From assembly GCF_900169365.1 (NCBI RefSeq), contig NZ_FXZH01000001.1:1-64000 (forward strand): a stretch of 64,000 nt of DNA. The letters run 5' to 3'. A program made the translations under genes and the position numbers. Under the pieces are notes generated by a model, which ran no database searches, was not told where the DNA came from, and was given only the letters and a program-made list of their open reading frames with translations. This document shows, piece after piece, positions 1 through 9,213 of the stretch; position 1 is the first letter of the stretch; every line of letters starts with the position of its first letter. This DNA is from Brevibacterium sp. 239c (GTDB lineage Bacteria > Actinomycetota > Actinomycetes > Actinomycetales > Brevibacteriaceae).

Positions 1-2
1 GT

Positions 3-123
3 TTTGCGGTGGTGATAGTGGTGGGGAAACGCCCGGTTAACCGTTCCGATCCCGGTAGCTAAGCCCATTCGCGCTGATGGTACTGCAACTTGGTGGTTGT
101 GGGAGAGTAAGTGACTGCCGCAA
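3..123 (+). rRNA. rrf: 5S ribosomal RNA
   Basis: The sequence carries the conserved 5S core (GGGAAACGCCCGGT near 25, AGCTAAGCCC near 57, GATGGTACTGCA near 77, GTGGGAGAGTAAGT near 100). The ends pair: TTGCGG at 4-9 with CCGCAA at 118-123, which sets the boundaries to within a base or two. It is complete and lies at the left edge, so the 16S and 23S genes of the operon should lie just upstream, outside the window. Confidence 0.93.
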
Positions 124-131
124 TATTTTTT

Positions 132-175
132 AGGGAGGCCATCCTGTCGTTGACAGGGTGGCCTTCCTGCTTTTT
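132..175 (+). terminator. rRNA operon terminator, hairpin 1
   Basis: A 17-bp stem (132-148 with 152-168, loop GTT, a few G-U pairs) is followed by TGCTTTTT. It starts nine bases after the 5S gene and is the strongest of three hairpins here. Confidence 0.85.
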
Positions 176-180
176 GGTGA

Positions 181-215
181 GGGGTCATTCCGCTTCGGTG
201 GGATGGCCCCTTTCT
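181..215 (+). terminator. rRNA operon terminator, hairpin 2
   Basis: Stem 181-193 with 198-210, closed by a C(TTCG)G tetraloop and followed by TTTCTCG. Its stem sequence (GGGGTCATTCC) resembles those of hairpins 1 and 3. Confidence 0.7.
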
Positions 216-228
216 CGTATTCATGGGT

Positions 229-262
229 GAGGTCATTCCCGGTTGGGAGTGGCCTCTTCTGC
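229..262 (+). terminator. rRNA operon terminator, hairpin 3
   Basis: Stem 229-240 with 245-256, loop GGTT, followed by TTCTGC. The stem (GAGGTCATTCC) matches the other two at most positions, so it looks like a decayed tandem copy. Confidence 0.55.
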
Positions 263-388
263 ATTCAACGGCGATATGCCGTCCGAGCCTTGGGCTCACC
301 ACTTCGTGTTTGAGTGGGAGAGCGTCCTAGGTGGCCTTGATGGTCGGTGGGGCAGTCTCTGCCTTGCGCCACACTGACGGCTGCTGTC

Positions 389-1042
389 TCACACCGTGCT
401 GAGTCCGAGGAAACGACGAACCACCTCGGCACCAACAACCTCCACGGGATCCTGTCCACGTCTGATATCTTCGGCGGGAAGAATCACTTGGTGCTCCATA
501 CGAGCCTGTCCGTCCTGCGCGACAATGGTCTTCATTCCATTGGGGGAGTAGCCCAGCTTCTCCGAGACTCTGCGACTGGCAGCATTTCCCTCGAAGAAAC
601 CGGAATGAAACTCGCTGGCACCGAAATGGTCGGTAAACGTCGTCACCGCCGTTTGCCGCATCCGAGTCCCATATCCTTTGCCCTGCTCATTCAGAGCCAA
701 CCATGAACCCGTTGAGACTGACCTGGTGCGGACGAAATCCTTGGCACTGACTCCCTGCACGCCCACCGCTCGGCCGTCGACCCTGACGGTGAACTCGATG
801 GTCCAGTCATCGACTCGGAAGTTGGCTCGCGTGCTCCATTGATACCGAGCGATGGACTGGGCGATCTCTTCCTGAGTGCCCGAATCCCAATTGACGAGAA
901 ACGCCGGCAGATCATCCCTGCGCACTCCGCCGTTCGCGATATCGGCCAATTCTGGATAATCCGATTCGCGTACTGGGGACAACTCCATGTGTCCGCACCG
1001 GATATTCAAGCCGAAGGGTGGCCAAATCTCTTCCAAATCCAT
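389..1042 (-). CDS. GNAT family N-acetyltransferase
   Basis: A 217-residue protein that looks like a RimJ/RimL-type GNAT acetyltransferase, transferring an acetyl group from acetyl-CoA to an amine; the substrate is unknown. Visible family signs are the acceptor-side strands in the first 100 residues, the acetyl-CoA loop NEQGKGYGT (about residues 118-126, the family's Q/RxxGxG/A signature) and the following N-A-A-S-R-R-V-S-E-K-L-G-Y stretch, which is the usual last core helix and strand. The ATG has no Shine-Dalgarno sequence, but TAGACT lies exactly 6 nt upstream, so the message is probably leaderless. It converges on the rRNA operon and is divergent from gdhA. The C-terminal 35 residues are outside the core fold and not recognisable. 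Confidence 0.85.
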   Translation of the reverse strand: MDLEEIWPPFGLNIRCGHMELSPVRESDYPELADIANGGVRRDDLPAFLVNWDSGTQEEIAQSIARYQWSTRANFRVDDWTIEFTVRVDGRAVGVQGVSAKDFVRTRSVSTGSWLALNEQGKGYGTRMRQTAVTTFTDHFGASEFHSGFFEGNAASRRVSEKLGYSPNGMKTIVAQDGQARMEHQVILPAEDIRRGQDPVEVVGAEVVRRFLGLSTV

Positions 1043-1094
1043 AAATTGAGTCTAACCGTGGAGAGGACGGCAGCGGGCGAATCGTCAAAATTTG

Positions 1095-2529
<1,435 letters not shown>

Positions 2530-2573
2530 CCTCAGCGACAATGCGCAGGCAGGAGCCGCTGCCTTGAAGGCAT

Positions 2574-2637
2574 ACAACGGCCCTCCGACTCTCAGGCAGC
2601 TTCACACGAAGCCGTCGAGACGTCGGAGGGCCGTTGT
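2574..2637. terminator. bidirectional terminator, gdhA / flavin reductase
   Basis: A perfect 16-bp inverted repeat (2574-2589 with 2622-2637) encloses a 32-nt loop between two convergent genes. There is no T-tract on either side, so intrinsic termination would be weak; its position is the main support. Confidence 0.55.
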
Positions 2638-2656
2638 CATTGCCTCGAGACTTCGC

Positions 2657-3172
2657 TCAGCGAGGCCCCATCGTTCCGTAGGCCTTGCGCCAACGCAGGA
2701 GTGGTTTGTCTTTGCTGCTATTCGCGCCGGTCCCCATCGACACCACCTCCCCGACAACGAGGCTGTGCGTCGCCACCTCCAAGACCTCCGTGGTCCGCAG
2801 TTCGAACCAGGCGATCGCATCCGTGAGCACCGGCTGTCCTGAATGGGGGGCCGGAAACGTATCGATGCCCTTCAGCGAGCCGTAAAGAGGCTGGCCAGGC
2901 GCGCCCAAGCGCTCAGAGATGTCTCGCTGGGAGGAATTGAGCAAGGAGATGGCGTAATGCGCACTCGTCTCCAGAGTCTCCATCATGCGTGACCCGCCAT
3001 AGATGCTGATGGCCATCGTCGGCGGGTCATAGGACACGTCGAGGAACGAGTCGACGGTGATCGCGTGCAGGGCGTTGCCGCGCTTGGCTGAAACCACAGC
3101 CACGGCCGCAGCTATGTCATCGCTGAGTTCGCGATAGCGTTCTGTGAGGGAATCCTCGTGAGTTCTGTCCAT
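2657..3172 (-). CDS. flavin reductase family FMN-binding protein
   Basis: A 171-residue protein of the flavin-reductase-like split-barrel family, which binds FMN and often supplies reduced flavin to a monooxygenase. Family signs are the N-terminal strand pattern AAAVAVVSAKRGNALHAITV, the segment DVSYDPPTMAISI, the AHYAISLLNSSQRDISERL motif, and the late strand with W-F-E-L-R and H-S-L-V-V-G-E-V-V. No monooxygenase partner is nearby. I place the start at the second ATG (3172) because TAGAAT lies 7 nt upstream of it and would overlap the earlier ATG at 3181. It is divergent from the DUF3039 gene, and the two -10 boxes are only 6 bp apart. Confidence 0.82.
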   Translation of the reverse strand: MDRTHEDSLTERYRELSDDIAAAVAVVSAKRGNALHAITVDSFLDVSYDPPTMAISIYGGSRMMETLETSAHYAISLLNSSQRDISERLGAPGQPLYGSLKGIDTFPAPHSGQPVLTDAIAWFELRTTEVLEVATHSLVVGEVVSMGTGANSSKDKPLLRWRKAYGTMGPR

Positions 3173-3179
3173 GGCACTC

Positions 3180-3197
3180 ATTCTAGGGAACTACAAT
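3180..3197. promoter_or_regulatory. overlapping divergent leaderless promoters
   Basis: On the minus strand TAGAAT (3180-3185) precedes the flavin reductase ATG by 7 nt; on the plus strand TACAAT (3192-3197) precedes the DUF3039 ATG by 6 nt. The two -10 boxes are separated by six bases, so each promoter's -35 region falls on the other gene's start codon. Simultaneous use of both looks impossible by geometry. Confidence 0.55.
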
Positions 3198-3203
3198 GGA
3201 GCC

Positions 3204-3458
3204 ATGACCTATCCAGCATCAGGTGGTTCAGCAACAATCGAGCGTGAGCAGTCCGAGCAACTTGTTGAACCCGGCGACCACGAACGTTTCAGCCACTACG
3301 CACCTAAAGACAAGATCATGGAATCCATGGTCACGGGCACACCGCTCATTGCCCTGTGCGGAAAGGTGTGGGTGCCGACCCGAGACCCCGAACGATTCCC
3401 CGTGTGCCCGCGATGCAAAGAGATCTACTCAACAATGTCTGAAGGACCTAAGGAGTAG
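3204..3458 (+). CDS. DUF3039 domain protein, putative zinc ribbon
   Basis: An 84-residue protein of the actinobacterial DUF3039 family, function unknown. The second half holds LCGKVWVP and, 12 residues later, VCPRCKEI: three cysteines plus an upstream histidine (FSHYAPKDK) could form a zinc site, which is my inference. The ATG at 3204 is chosen over an in-frame ATG at 3171 because it lies 6 nt after a TACAAT box and the conserved part starts later. The stop codon TAG is followed directly by the ATG of the helicase gene with no gap, and the ribosome-binding GGAG lies inside this gene's last codons, so translation of the two is probably coupled. Confidence 0.82.
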   Translation: MTYPASGGSATIEREQSEQLVEPGDHERFSHYAPKDKIMESMVTGTPLIALCGKVWVPTRDPERFPVCPRCKEIYSTMSEGPKE

Positions 3459-5240
3459 ATGTCCGCGGAACGTCTCCCAGGGACATCCGCCGCCGAACAA
3501 CTGCCACCGGCCTTTCCTGAGCGTGCTGCTTGGGGAACGGCCGGAAAGTTGCGCGCTTGGCAGGCTGAGGCCCTGGAACAGTATTTTCGGGAACAGCCGA
3601 AGGATTTTCTCGCTGTCGCGACACCGGGCGCGGGCAAGACGACATTCGCTCTGCGCGTAGCTGCAGAGCTGTTGGCACAGCGCGTCGTCAACAGAGTCAC
3701 CGTCGTCGCACCCACCGAACACCTCAAGGTGCAGTGGGCCGATTCCGCCTCACGCGTGGGCATCAAACTCGACCCGCACTTCAAGAATGCTCAAGGCAAA
3801 CACGCCCCCGGCTATCACGGCGTTGCCATCACCTACGCGCAGGTGGCTGCCAAACCGGTCCTGCACCACAACCGGACCGCAGCCGGGCGCACCCTGGTCA
3901 TCCTCGATGAGGTTCACCATGGCGGTGACGCACTGTCCTGGGGCGATGCAGTACGGGAGGCCTTCGGCCCCGCTGTCCGCAGACTCTCCCTGACGGGTAC
4001 TCCTTTCCGGTCTGATACCTCGCCGATCCCATTCGTCACCTATGCCCCGGACGAGAACGGCATCCGCACCTCGGTGGCAGACTATTCCTACGGCTACGGG
4101 CGGGCGCTGAGGGACTCCGTCGTCCGTCCTGTCCTGTTCCTCGCCTATGCCGGCGCTATGTCCTGGCGGACCAGAGCCGGTGACGAGATGTCCCACGTCC
4201 TCGGCGAAGACACGACGAAGGACATCAACTCCCAGGCGTGGCGGACAGCGCTCGACCCCGGCGGCGACTGGATTCCAGCGGTGCTCAAGGCCGCAGACCG
4301 ACGTCTGACAGAGGTCAGACGGACCGTGCACGACGCCGGTGGCCTTGTCATCGCCACAGACCAGGACAACGCGCGCGCCTATGCCAAGGTGCTGCGCGAA
4401 CTCACTGGGGAGGCGCCTACGGTCGTTCTCTCCGACGAAGCTGGAGCCTCGGCGCGGATCGAGCAATTCCAGAACTCCACCGACCGGTGGATGGTCGCGG
4501 TTCGCATGGTGTCCGAAGGCGTCGACGTGCCGCGACTGTGCGTCGGGGTCTATGCGACCTCCTCGGCGACTCCACTGTTCTTCGCACAGGCCATCGGACG
4601 TTTCGTGCGTGCACGCAAACGCGGTGAGACCGCGTCTGTGTTCCTGCCTTCCGTCCCGATCCTCCTGGCCCTGGCCAATACGATGGAAGTCGAACGCGAT
4701 CACGCTCTCGACCGACCCAAGAACGAGGACGAGAACGATGTCGTCGTCTTCGACGACCAGGCCATGGAACAGGCGAACCGTGAAGAGGGAGCCTCTGACC
4801 AGATGGGCTCCTTCGAAGCACTCGGTGCCGAGGCACTCTTCGACCGGGTGCTCTTCGACGGCGGTGAGTTCGGCACGGGCGGAGCGGTCGGTTCCGAAGA
4901 TGAACTGGACTTCATCGGTATTCCCGGACTGCTCGAACCAGACCAAGTCCACGAACTGCTGCGAACCCAGCAGGCGCGCCAGGCAAAGCGGAAGACCGCT
5001 GCGGCGCCACCGGCACCGGAAACCGAACCCAGCGAGCTCGATCACAGGGCGATGAAGGAAGAGCGCAACCAGCTCCAGAGCCTCGTCGGCGCCTGGTCAC
5101 GGCGCACCGGCTCACCCCACAAAACCGTTCACGTCGAGCTGCGCAAGGCCTGCGGGGGACCGGCCGTGGCACAGGCGACCCGGGAACAGATCCAAGCCCG
5201 GATCGCAAAGCTCCAAGGCTGGTTCATCGGCAAGAAGTGA
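3459..5240 (+). CDS. DEAD/DEAH box helicase, superfamily 2
   Basis: A 593-residue SF2 helicase. Walker A is ATPGAGKTT at about 54-62, the Walker B box is DEVHH at about 150-154, motif III is SLTGTPFRSD near 187, and the second RecA domain ends with the motif VI-like QAIGRFVRARKRGE around 380. After that come an acidic, weakly conserved region and a basic C-terminal segment. The fold resembles the type III restriction/ComF-like group of SF2 enzymes, but no nuclease or methylase partner is present, so substrate and process are unknown. Its only tight neighbour is the DUF3039 gene, which ends at the base before this ATG. It converges on pncB. Confidence 0.85.
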   Translation: MSAERLPGTSAAEQLPPAFPERAAWGTAGKLRAWQAEALEQYFREQPKDFLAVATPGAGKTTFALRVAAELLAQRVVNRVTVVAPTEHLKVQWADSASRVGIKLDPHFKNAQGKHAPGYHGVAITYAQVAAKPVLHHNRTAAGRTLVILDEVHHGGDALSWGDAVREAFGPAVRRLSLTGTPFRSDTSPIPFVTYAPDENGIRTSVADYSYGYGRALRDSVVRPVLFLAYAGAMSWRTRAGDEMSHVLGEDTTKDINSQAWRTALDPGGDWIPAVLKAADRRLTEVRRTVHDAGGLVIATDQDNARAYAKVLRELTGEAPTVVLSDEAGASARIEQFQNSTDRWMVAVRMVSEGVDVPRLCVGVYATSSATPLFFAQAIGRFVRARKRGETASVFLPSVPILLALANTMEVERDHALDRPKNEDENDVVVFDDQAMEQANREEGASDQMGSFEALGAEALFDRVLFDGGEFGTGGAVGSEDELDFIGIPGLLEPDQVHELLRTQQARQAKRKTAAAPPAPETEPSELDHRAMKEERNQLQSLVGAWSRRTGSPHKTVHVELRKACGGPAVAQATREQIQARIAKLQGWFIGKK

Positions 5241-5336
5241 GCCCCGTCCGCCTGCGCAGAGAGGACTTTTCGACCTCGGTTCAGCCTGGCCGATCTTGGT
5301 TCATCCGGCCGGCCTCAACTCGGGTCAGTCCTGATT

Positions 5337-5387
5337 ACTTGGGACAGAACGTCACTTGGCTTAGAACGTCACTTGGGATAGAAGACC
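5337..5387. repeat. 17-bp imperfect tandem repeat, three copies
   Basis: Units start at 5337, 5354 and 5371, each beginning ACTTGG and ending with GAACGTC or a variant. The third unit covers the last codons of pncB and the stop codon falls at the unit 2/unit 3 junction. Confidence 0.75.
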
Positions 5388-6688
5388 GTGGGGATCGCCG
5401 GTTCGCCGTCCTGCATGCGCCTGGCTGAACGTGGCAGTTCGGCCAGGGACTCGTCGTGCCGAGCACAGGCCTTCGTGACTCCGTCGGCGCCGATATAGGA
5501 CTCATCGATCTCACCATCGACCACCAGGTCAACAGTCAGCGACCGGCCATCGCCGAGGTCGTCCGGCAGGGTCGGGATGCCGACGGCCTCCTCGACGGCA
5601 ATCGCACCATCGATGATTCGCAGAGCGTCCTTGTTCCCTCCGCGTGAGGGTTTGCCGGTGGAGTTCTTTGCCACAGAGGTCCATGCCCCCGATTCGTCGG
5701 CCCGAGCCACGAGCTTGTACACGAGTCCCGCGGCCGGCGAACCCGAACCGGTGACCACTCGTGTTCCGACACCGTAGGAATCCACGGGGGAGGCGGCGAG
5801 AGCCGCGATCGCATATTCGTCGAGATCACTGGTGACCGTGATGGTCGTATCGTGAGCGCCGAGGCGGTCGAGGCCCGCACGGACTTCGCTGGCCTGTTCG
5901 ACGAGGTCGCCCGAGTCGATGCGCACGCCACCCAGATTCTTCCCGGCCAGTCGGACGGCCGTGGCCAGCGCCTCCTCGACGTCATAGGTATCCAGGAGCA
6001 GAGTCGTGTCGGTGCCCAGGGATTTGAGTTGAGCGGCGAAGGCCTCCTGCTCCGAGTCGTGGAGCAGGGTGAAGGAATGAGCTGAAGTGCCGATCGTGCG
6101 CAGTCCGTAGCGGAGGCCGGCGGCGAGATTCGATGTCGACGCGAAACCGCCGATGACGGCCGCGCGGGCAGCGGCGACCGCAGCGTGTTCGTTGGTGCGG
6201 CGCCCGCCCATCTCCGCGCAGGGCCGATCGCCGGCAGCCTGAGCCATTCGTGAGGCCGCCGAGGCGACTGCGCAGTCGTAGTTCATCGCTGAGAGGATGA
6301 GCGTCTCGAGGATGACTCCTTCAGCGAAGGTGGACTCGATCGTCATCAGCGGGGAGCCGGGGAAGTAGATCTCGCCCTCCGCATACCCGCGGATGCTGCC
6401 GGAGAACGAGTAGTCGGCCAGCCAGTCGATGGTTCGCGAATCGACGATCTGCTCACGGCTGAGAAACGAGAGTTCCTCGTCGCCGAAGCGGAAGTCCCGG
6501 AGCATCTCGAGGATGCGGCCAGTACCGGCAACGACCCCGTAGCGCCGGCCGGCAGGCAGACTGCGGCCGAAGACTTCAAACAGGCTTCTGCGGTGAGCAG
6601 CACCCGATTCCAGCGCTGCCTGGACCATCGTCAATTCGTACTGATCGGTGTAGAAAGCCGTCGAACCGGTCCGTGTGAGATCACTCAT
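5369..6688 (-). CDS. pncB: nicotinate phosphoribosyltransferase
   Basis: Converts nicotinate and PRPP to nicotinate mononucleotide, using ATP, in NAD salvage. The 439-residue length is typical. Signature segments are the start FYTDQYELTMVQAAL, the FGRSLPAGRRYGVVAG stretch, GTSAHSFTLLHDSEQEAF around residue 210 and GVRIDSGDL around 256, matching the family's catalytic and phosphate-binding loops. The start has no Shine-Dalgarno sequence; TAGTAT lies 7 nt upstream. It is divergent from clpS across only 52 bp, the same arrangement as pncB1 (Rv1330c) and clpS (Rv1331) in M. tuberculosis. Its 3' end runs into a 17-bp tandem repeat, which sets the last few residues. Confidence 0.95.
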   Translation of the reverse strand: MSDLTRTGSTAFYTDQYELTMVQAALESGAAHRRSLFEVFGRSLPAGRRYGVVAGTGRILEMLRDFRFGDEELSFLSREQIVDSRTIDWLADYSFSGSIRGYAEGEIYFPGSPLMTIESTFAEGVILETLILSAMNYDCAVASAASRMAQAAGDRPCAEMGGRRTNEHAAVAAARAAVIGGFASTSNLAAGLRYGLRTIGTSAHSFTLLHDSEQEAFAAQLKSLGTDTTLLLDTYDVEEALATAVRLAGKNLGGVRIDSGDLVEQASEVRAGLDRLGAHDTTITVTSDLDEYAIAALAASPVDSYGVGTRVVTGSGSPAAGLVYKLVARADESGAWTSVAKNSTGKPSRGGNKDALRIIDGAIAVEEAVGIPTLPDDLGDGRSLTVDLVVDGEIDESYIGADGVTKACARHDESLAELPRSARRMQDGEPAIPTVFYPK

Positions 6689-6695
6689 AGGCGCG

Positions 6696-6734
6696 ATACT
6701 ACGTCACGACAGCGTCAGTGTTCTGCCGTAAGGT
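6696..6734. promoter_or_regulatory. divergent pncB / clpS promoters
   Basis: TAGTAT on the minus strand (6696-6701) lies 7 nt before the pncB ATG, and TAAGGT on the plus strand (6729-6734) lies 6 nt before the clpS GTG. Only 27 bp separate the two -10 boxes, so their -35 regions must overlap. Confidence 0.5.
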
Positions 6735-6740
6735 GGAAAC

Positions 6741-7046
6741 GTGAGCAATCCAACGACTCCAGTTCTGGAGCCGGAGGTCGACATTCGACCGGCGACAGAA
6801 CAGGCAAAGCCATGGAAGACCGTCGTCTTCAACGACCCCGTCAACCTCATGAGCTACGTCAGCTACGTCTTCCAAGCCTATTTCGGGTATTCGACCGAGA
6901 AGGCTGAGTCGCTGATGCTTGAAGTCCATGAGAATGGTCGCAGCGTCGTCGCCACCGGCGGACGTGAAGCCATGGAGAGGGACACTCAAGCCATGCACGA
7001 ATACGGTTTGTGGGCCGCGTGCCAACCTGAAGCAGGATCCGACTGA
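6741..7046 (+). CDS. clpS: ATP-dependent Clp protease adaptor ClpS
   Basis: A 101-residue adaptor that binds N-degron substrates and delivers them to the ClpC/ClpA-ClpP protease. The conserved core is WKTVVFNDPVNLMSYV (residues about 24-39), then VFQAYFGYS, and VHENGRSVVATGGREAME, where the acidic and hydrophobic N-degron pocket residues lie. The first 22 residues form the usual flexible extension. The GTG start has no Shine-Dalgarno sequence and lies 6 nt after TAAGGT. It is followed 3 nt later by the DUF2017 gene, as in mycobacteria, so it is the first gene of a run that continues through rdgB. Confidence 0.94.
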   Translation: MSNPTTPVLEPEVDIRPATEQAKPWKTVVFNDPVNLMSYVSYVFQAYFGYSTEKAESLMLEVHENGRSVVATGGREAMERDTQAMHEYGLWAACQPEAGSD

Positions 7047-7049
7047 CAT

Positions 7050-7625
7050 ATGGCAGCAATTGACGCACGTGGGGACGATGTCGTCCTCAAACTCGAGGAA
7101 AACGAACGATCCCTCATGCTCACCGTCTTCACCGACTTGGCGGCGCTCTTGGCGGAAGACGACAGTGAAGATGGTCGCCCCGATTCGGAGAATTGGGAGG
7201 CACGCCTCGGCCTGGTCGATCGCCCGCGCCCTCAAGACCCCGCATTGCTGCGACTCTTCCCGGACGTCGATCCCCTCGATGAAGAACGTTCACAGGAGTT
7301 CCGACGCCTCACCGAGTTCGACCTTCAACAGGCGAAGGCACACAACGTGCGCATCGTCCTCAACGGTCTGGCCAAGGGACCTTCGATCGCATTGAACCAC
7401 GATGAGGTTCTGGCGTGGATGAAGGGACTCAACGATCTGCGCTTGGTCCTTGCCGTTCGCATGGGCATCGACTCAGAGGAAGCCCAAGAGGAGAAATATG
7501 CTCACCGGGACGACCTTGACGAGTCCGAAGAGCTCACACTGACCCTGTATGACTTCCTGACCTGGATTCAGGATCGACTCACCACTACCTTGCTCGGCGA
7601 CCTGCACGCGGACGACGATTCATGA
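7050..7625 (+). CDS. DUF2017 family protein (AosR-like)
   Basis: A 191-residue acidic protein of the actinobacterial DUF2017 family. Recognisable are the N-terminal VVLKLEENERSLM segment, the LLRLFPDVDPLDEERSQEFRRLTE block and the C-terminal helices LALTLYDFLTWIQDRL-like region. The M. tuberculosis member beside clpS (Rv1332) has, as I recall, been reported as an oxidative-stress regulator called AosR; whether this one acts that way is inference, and no cysteine is visible in its sequence, so a direct disulphide switch is unlikely. It starts 3 nt after clpS and overlaps the next gene by 4 nt (ATGA), pointing to co-translation. Confidence 0.85.
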   Translation: MAAIDARGDDVVLKLEENERSLMLTVFTDLAALLAEDDSEDGRPDSENWEARLGLVDRPRPQDPALLRLFPDVDPLDEERSQEFRRLTEFDLQQAKAHNVRIVLNGLAKGPSIALNHDEVLAWMKGLNDLRLVLAVRMGIDSEEAQEEKYAHRDDLDESEELTLTLYDFLTWIQDRLTTTLLGDLHADDDS

Positions 7626-8443
7626 AACTCACCGCCATCGGCACCGCCGGGTCCTTTCCCGGCCCCAACTCGGCCGCCAGCTGCTACCTCATCGAAACCG
7701 ACGAGGAATCACCGACGCGCATCGTGCTCGACCTCGGCTCCGGGGCACTGGGCCCATTGCAACGTGCAGTCAACACGGATGGGCTGAGCGCGGTCGTGCT
7801 CAGCCACCTGCACCCCGATCACTGCATGGACATGACGGGCCTGTACGTCAAGCACTGCTACGACCCGAAGTTCTTCAACGGCAACGTCTCCGACACCGGC
7901 TCGATCCGCACCCGGACAAGCGTCCTCGCCCCGGCCGGTGCACAGGAACGGCTGACCCGGGCCTATTACACCGACCCTGGAAAGTCTCCAGTCGCCGCCA
8001 GCGGACATGACTCCGACCTCAGTCATGCCTTCGACTTCGCCGACCTCGACCACGGGACCACCCATCAGGTGGGAAGCCTGCAGATCGAAGCCTTCCTCGT
8101 CGACCACCCGGTCGAGGCCTATGCGCTGCGGATCACGGACGCAAAGGGCGGCGTGATCACCTACTCCGGTGACAGCGACGAATGCGACAACCTCGTCGAG
8201 GCGGCCCGCGGAGCAGACCTGTTCCTCTGCGAGGCCGCCTTCCAGGAAGATCGCGACGTCGCCCGCGGCATCCACCTCACCGGCAAACGGGCTGGACGTG
8301 TGGCTCAGGCGGCAGACGTCCAGTCCCTGGTTCTCACCCACATTCCTTCCTGGACGGACTGCTCCATCGTCCGTGGCGAAGCCGCCCGCGAGTTTCGTGG
8401 ACCGATCGAACTGGCCAAGCCGGGCAACAGCTGGACCGTGTGA
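7622..8443 (+). CDS. MBL-fold metallo-hydrolase, Rv1339-like phosphodiesterase
   Basis: A 273-residue metallo-beta-lactamase-fold protein. The metal-binding motif HLHPDH is at residues 62-67; later ligands are the DH of [10 protein letters not shown] (about 160), the D of YSGDSDEC (about 183) and a C-terminal LTHIPSW histidine. Gene order matches Rv1339 of M. tuberculosis, which lies before rph and rdgB and has been reported as an atypical class II cyclic-AMP phosphodiesterase; I infer the same role here with moderate confidence, RNase Z-like activity being the alternative. It overlaps DUF2017 at its start, and its stop overlaps a possible upstream GTG of rph. Confidence 0.83.
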   Translation: MKLTAIGTAGSFPGPNSAASCYLIETDEESPTRIVLDLGSGALGPLQRAVNTDGLSAVVLSHLHPDHCMDMTGLYVKHCYDPKFFNGNVSDTGSIRTRTSVLAPAGAQERLTRAYYTDPGKSPVAASGHDSDLSHAFDFADLDHGTTHQVGSLQIEAFLVDHPVEAYALRITDAKGGVITYSGDSDECDNLVEAARGADLFLCEAAFQEDRDVARGIHLTGKRAGRVAQAADVQSLVLTHIPSWTDCSIVRGEAAREFRGPIELAKPGNSWTV

Positions 8444-8490
8444 CGGACCGACCAGAACAGAACAGCACCGACAAACGAAAGAGGCCCACC

Positions 8491-9213
8491 GTGCGCGCAG
8501 ACGGACGAAACGCAGACGAACTCCGAGAAGTGACAATCACTCGCAACTGGATCAACACCGCCGAAGGTTCCGCACTGGTGGAATTCGGAAACACCCGCGT
8601 ACTGGTAGCGGGTTCGTTGACCGCAGGAGTGCCGCGTTGGCTCAAGGGCCAGGGCCGCGGCTGGGTCACCGCAGAATATGCGATGCTGCCCCGCGCCACG
8701 GATTCCCGCAACACCCGCGAGTCCGTCAAGGGCAAACTGGGCGGACGCACACATGAGATCTCGCGCCTCATCGGTCGCAGCCTGCGTGCAGTCATCGACC
8801 TCGAAAAGCTCGGCGAGAACACCCTTGTGCTCGACTGCGATGTCCTCCAAGCAGACGGCGGCACTCGGACTGCCTCGATCACGGGCGCCTACGTCGCACT
8901 GGCCGACGCGATCGACAAAGGTCGTTCGACGGGAATCATCCCTGCCGCGAACAACCCGATCAAAGACTCGATCGCCGCGATCAGCGTCGGCATCATCGAC
9001 GGCGAACCCGTCCTCGACCTGCCCTACGTCGAAGACTCGCGTGCCGACACCGACATGAACGTCGTCATGACCGGCAGTGGACAGTTCGTCGAGGTTCAGG
9101 GAACCGCCGAAGGTGCCCCCTTCGACCGTGCGGAACTGGGACAGCTGCTCGACCTCGCCGCCAAAGGCTGCACCGACCTGACCCGCATCCAGACTGAGGT
9201 GCTGGGCAAATGA
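8491..9213 (+). CDS. rph: ribonuclease PH
   Basis: A phosphorolytic 3'-5' exoribonuclease that trims tRNA precursors. From the GTG at 8491 the protein is 240 residues, the usual length, and starts [11 protein letters not shown] as the family does; AAAGAGG lies 7 nt upstream. A longer form could start at the GTG at 8440, which overlaps the preceding stop as GTGA. Family motifs are the start block [19 protein letters not shown], the GRSLRAVID phosphate-binding segment around residue 90, [20 protein letters not shown] and the [15 protein letters not shown] block near the end. It overlaps rdgB by 4 nt, a pairing kept across actinobacteria. Confidence 0.94.
   Translation: MRADGRNADELREVTITRNWINTAEGSALVEFGNTRVLVAGSLTAGVPRWLKGQGRGWVTAEYAMLPRATDSRNTRESVKGKLGGRTHEISRLIGRSLRAVIDLEKLGENTLVLDCDVLQADGGTRTASITGAYVALADAIDKGRSTGIIPAANNPIKDSIAAISVGIIDGEPVLDLPYVEDSRADTDMNVVMTGSGQFVEVQGTAEGAPFDRAELGQLLDLAAKGCTDLTRIQTEVLGK

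Noticed and set aside
3750-5045. 431-codon open frame on the minus strand
   Set aside because: It is opposite the DEAD/DEAH helicase, which has all its motifs.
3459-5240. Restriction or phage-defence helicase
   Set aside because: The SF2 core resembles type III restriction subunits, but there is no nuclease domain, methylase or other defence gene around it.
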